Source of the DNA: Polytrichum commune
Lineage: Eukaryota > Streptophyta > Polytrichopsida > Polytrichales > Polytrichaceae
NCBI GenBank assembly: GCA_950295325.1
Contig: OX485805.1
Coordinates: 49,870,758-49,934,757, forward strand
Length of the DNA stretch: 64,000 nucleotides
Direction of reading: 5' to 3'
Shown here: piece after piece, positions 61,511 through 64,000 of the stretch
Numbering within the stretch: position 1 is the stretch's first letter
How the letters are laid out: the number at the start of each line of letters is the position of its first letter
The notes under the pieces: model-generated
The model's input: the letters and a program-made list of their open reading frames with translations, nothing else
The model's database searches: none
Told to the model about the DNA's origin: nothing
Translations under genes and position numbers: made by a program

Positions 61511-63450
61511 GATGCATATTATTGATGTGTATTGGGTTTCGTGTTAATGTAGGTATGTGGGCCATTCAGTCGTGGGGTTATATTCTATGGCATATGGAGG
61601 GATGGTTAGGATTATGTGTTTCTAGGCTATCTTAGGCTTTGTGGTTACGTATGATTATGGTGATGGTGGATGGGTCTTCTTTGGCAGCCATTCTTGCCCA
61701 ATGGATGGTTTTTGTGTTGGATGGGTTGTGCCAACATTCATTCATTTAGAGGATTTTGCTAATCCAGATGAGCCACAAGATTTTGCTAATGGTTGCGATT
61801 GTGTGGCGAGTAGTATTGTGTGAGTTGCGTTAGGCATGTAAGGGTGAGGAGTAGTATGATTGTGTGATTTGGTGGGCTTTTATAAGTATGTTTGTTGTAG
61901 TTGGGTGGAGTGTTTGGCGATTGTTGTGTGGGTTGTGTTTTGTTGGTTTTTTCTTTGGTAATATTCTAACATGTCGTTGGGCTAGCCATAATATTTCTAT
62001 GGGAAAATTTTGTGAGAAGTTGGTCATATGGCAAGTTTTGATTTGTGTGAACCTCTCCCACAACCACCAAAGTTTGGTGAGTGCGATGAAGGTAATGTAT
62101 GTTCATGTATGGCCAAATATGTACATGTTAGATCTTTGGATTTGGATAGTGGGTTGAGTGACATGAATGTTTTTGTTTGACTGCATTCTTTAATAATTAA
62201 GGTCAAGTGTGGGGCTTTGATGGGGGGGGGGGGGTATGATGAATCGCCAGTCCTTGGATTGGGATAAATTGATGCATGATTCATAAGCAACTAGAGAATT
62301 TTTATTTATTTTATTGTAGGTGCCTTGTGTAAATTTGTGGAGCAGGAATAGATTTTGGTCAAATGTGATGTTATTTGTGTGGAGTATTGGGATTCTTTTC
62401 CCCACCTAGTGATGATTGGGATTGTATTCCATTGGGAGAGGTATGATTTTTTTGTTAGTTTAGGCTCCCCATTTGTCTTTACGAGAGCTAGTTTTTGTGT
62501 TGATGATGAGATTTATTTGTCTTCCAATGTGTTGACTTTCATTATTAGTATGTAGGGCATGCATTTGTTCTTGTGGTAGGGTGTGGCTAGTGGATGTGTC
62601 TGGGGTGGGAATAATATGTTAGCTTGTTGTAGTGCTTCTCTGATAAGTTTGGGGGCAACTTTAAATTTTTGTCATTTATTCATGTGGGGATAGGATGTGT
62701 TGGGTGTTTGGGTTTTGGAGGTGGGTAATAGTGATGATATTGTACATGTGGAGTTTGTTGAGGTATTTAATGGCGTGTGTTTTTTGTTCATGGGGAAGCA
62801 AGGCGTGTTGTGGTGCATGTTTCCGTGCAAATTTGATTGGGGTTTGTATCACAGGGAATTCTTTATTGGTGGTACTTATGAATATTTTGTATTCTCTTTC
62901 TAGCAAGAACATGGTGCGAGCAATGGGTGATCTCACAACGTGTTTGGTACTATAATTTGGGGAGGTGTTGCGATCCTATGTATTTGGTAGTGACATGCTT
63001 GGCTTATCCTTGGTATACTAACCCTGATTGTCGTAGGTGATTGAGTGCGAATATTAATCGTTTGCCTATGCAATGTAGTCCAGTGGTAGGGATGTTGTGT
63101 TGATGCCGAAGTTATGAGCAGAGAAGTGGGTGAGAATGTTGGTTGTGCTTTTGTGGATGTTGCATATGTCTTTGGTGAATTTGCTAAGGGCATTGTCTAG
63201 CTTCTAGATATCGGGTTTGGAGAAAGGGACATCATAGTAGGCATAACATATGCTAGGTTTAATAACAATATTAAAGATGTGGAATTTTTGTTTGATAGTG
63301 CCTAGTGATGTCATTAGCTGCATGCTTTGTTGCTTTTTATTCCATTGTTATATCTCTTTATATTTTCCATTTGAGTGAGGGGACAAGGTGTATGCCTAGG
63401 TACGTGGACGCTTCGTTTTGGGACGTAAATAACGTTGGTCTTGTTTGATG
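61510..63450 (-). mobile_element. Degraded LINE fragment, inverted second copy
   Basis: Read on the minus strand it follows the LINE from the RT C-terminus to the linker before RNase H. At about 63400 it gives QNEASTYLGI, at 63250 YAYYDVPFSKPDI, at 62936-62680 RSPIARTMFLLEREYKI, at 61980 EILWLAQRHVRILPKKKP and at about 61670 IHWARMAAKEDP. The order and spacing match plus-strand positions of about 52970-54950. Many stops and frameshifts are present, so it is older than the 49-57 kb copy. Neither end shows a target duplication, and it lacks the 2A, APE, RNase H and C-terminal parts. Confidence 0.85.
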
Positions 63451-63739
63451 TTGATTGTTTGTTCACTCATCTTTGGCCTTTTCTCAACCCACACCATATA
63501 CAACACTGGGAAAACGCAAGACATATGACCCCAACCTTAGCTTATTGTGACTTTCATTGACAACGTTATTTCTAAAAGAAGGAGAACTCCGGTCTCTGAA
63601 GGAGGTTGGAGTGAATAGAATACATATTCGTAAAACATCCGTAACCACGTCCTAATGCTACTTCTATTATCAAGTCAAGCCCAAAGGGCACATCATTGGA
63701 ATTGACCATTACCAATTGCATGCTACCAACTTCACCATA
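63451..63739. other. Short intergenic stretch
   Basis: No feature recognised between the LINE fragment and the element at the right edge. Confidence 0.5.
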
Positions 63740-63741
63740 TA

Positions 63742-64000
63742 CCGTAGTACCATAGCTGGTTCGTTCAAAAATAATTCTAAAAATAAAAAACGTAAAAATT
63801 ATGAAATTATGAAGACAGAAAAACGAAAATAAAATTAATTAATTTTTGCAATCTTTTGGTGTTTCTAAGCCATTTAAGGTCATTTTTACTAATTTTTTTG
63901 CTAAAAATGAAAATTGAGAAATTCAGTTTTTTGAGAGGCGAACCTTATTTTTTCAAAATAAATAAATATTCGTTCGCCAGGGGACGAACCAGCTATTGTG
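63742..64000. mobile_element. TA-flanked TIR element, fourth member, cut by right edge
   Basis: After TA (63740-63741) the sequence begins CCGTAGTACCATAGCTGGTT, and the last bases of the window read GACGAACCAGCTATTGTG, the near complement of the left end (ATAGCTGGTTCGT). The terminal CCGTAGT and GGTTCG words resemble copy 1. The interior is AT-rich and differs from the other three copies. The final bases of the right end and the target duplication lie outside the window. Confidence 0.65.

Noticed and set aside
1-64000. CRISPR arrays, rRNA and tRNA genes
   Set aside because: No regular repeat-spacer structure, no rRNA-like stretch and no convincing tRNA T-loop with paired acceptor stem were seen.

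Overview
This window is nuclear DNA of a land plant. Three spliced genes can be read exon by exon, and each matches a plant protein family: an EAF6-type chromatin subunit (minus strand, cut by the left edge), the exosome cap subunit RRP40 (plus strand, nine exons) and a land-plant glycerol-3-phosphate acyltransferase of the GPAT4/6/8 type (minus strand, two exons). Introns are GT-AG and often several hundred bases long, intergenic DNA is mostly repeats, and gene density is about three per 64 kb. This fits a medium-to-large plant genome. I cannot name the species; the GPAT, which mixes features of several angiosperm clades, is compatible with an early-diverging vascular plant, but that is only inference.

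Layout. 1-1560: EAF6, minus. 1.6-10.5 kb: gene-free, with an AT-rich block at 2.6-4.4 kb and a 1.73-kb inverted-repeat transposon (5886-7612) that carries a second transposon nested inside it (6067-7009). 10.8-14.45 kb: RRP40. 15.9-17.3 kb: a dispersed repeat and a 337-bp hAT-like MITE. About 19.9-21.2 kb: remnants of an unidentified decayed gene, plus strand. 21.5-23.8 kb: GPAT, minus. 24.2-26.2 kb: an unusual tandem array of blocks that look like micro-exons, behind a TATA box on the minus strand. 26.3-47.9 kb: repeat-rich DNA without a recognisable gene, holding a fold-back element and a second hAT-like MITE. 47.97-48.92 kb: second copy of the TA-flanked transposon. 49.06-56.8 kb: a nearly full-length non-LTR retrotransposon (LINE). 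58.3-61.2 kb: a dispersed repeat and a 305-311-bp tandem array containing a third TA-flanked transposon with a provable empty site. 61.5-63.45 kb: a degraded, inverted second LINE copy. 63742 to the right edge: the start of a fourth TA-flanked element.

The most interesting object is the LINE at 49-57 kb. In one largely continuous reading frame, broken by several nonsense codons and small frameshifts, it encodes two tandem 2A-like ribosome-skipping motifs (GDIEINPGP and GDIELNPGP, inside an in-frame 387-bp duplication), an APE-type endonuclease, a reverse transcriptase with YADD, an RNase H, and a CCHC zinc finger followed by a PD...E...K..KY segment that resembles an R2-type restriction-like endonuclease. 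Two endonucleases plus RNase H is the plan known from Dualen/RandI elements of Chlamydomonas. I know of no description of a vascular-plant element that combines this plan with tandem 2A motifs. The coding strand is strikingly poor in G, which explains why most of its stops look like CAA-to-TAA changes.
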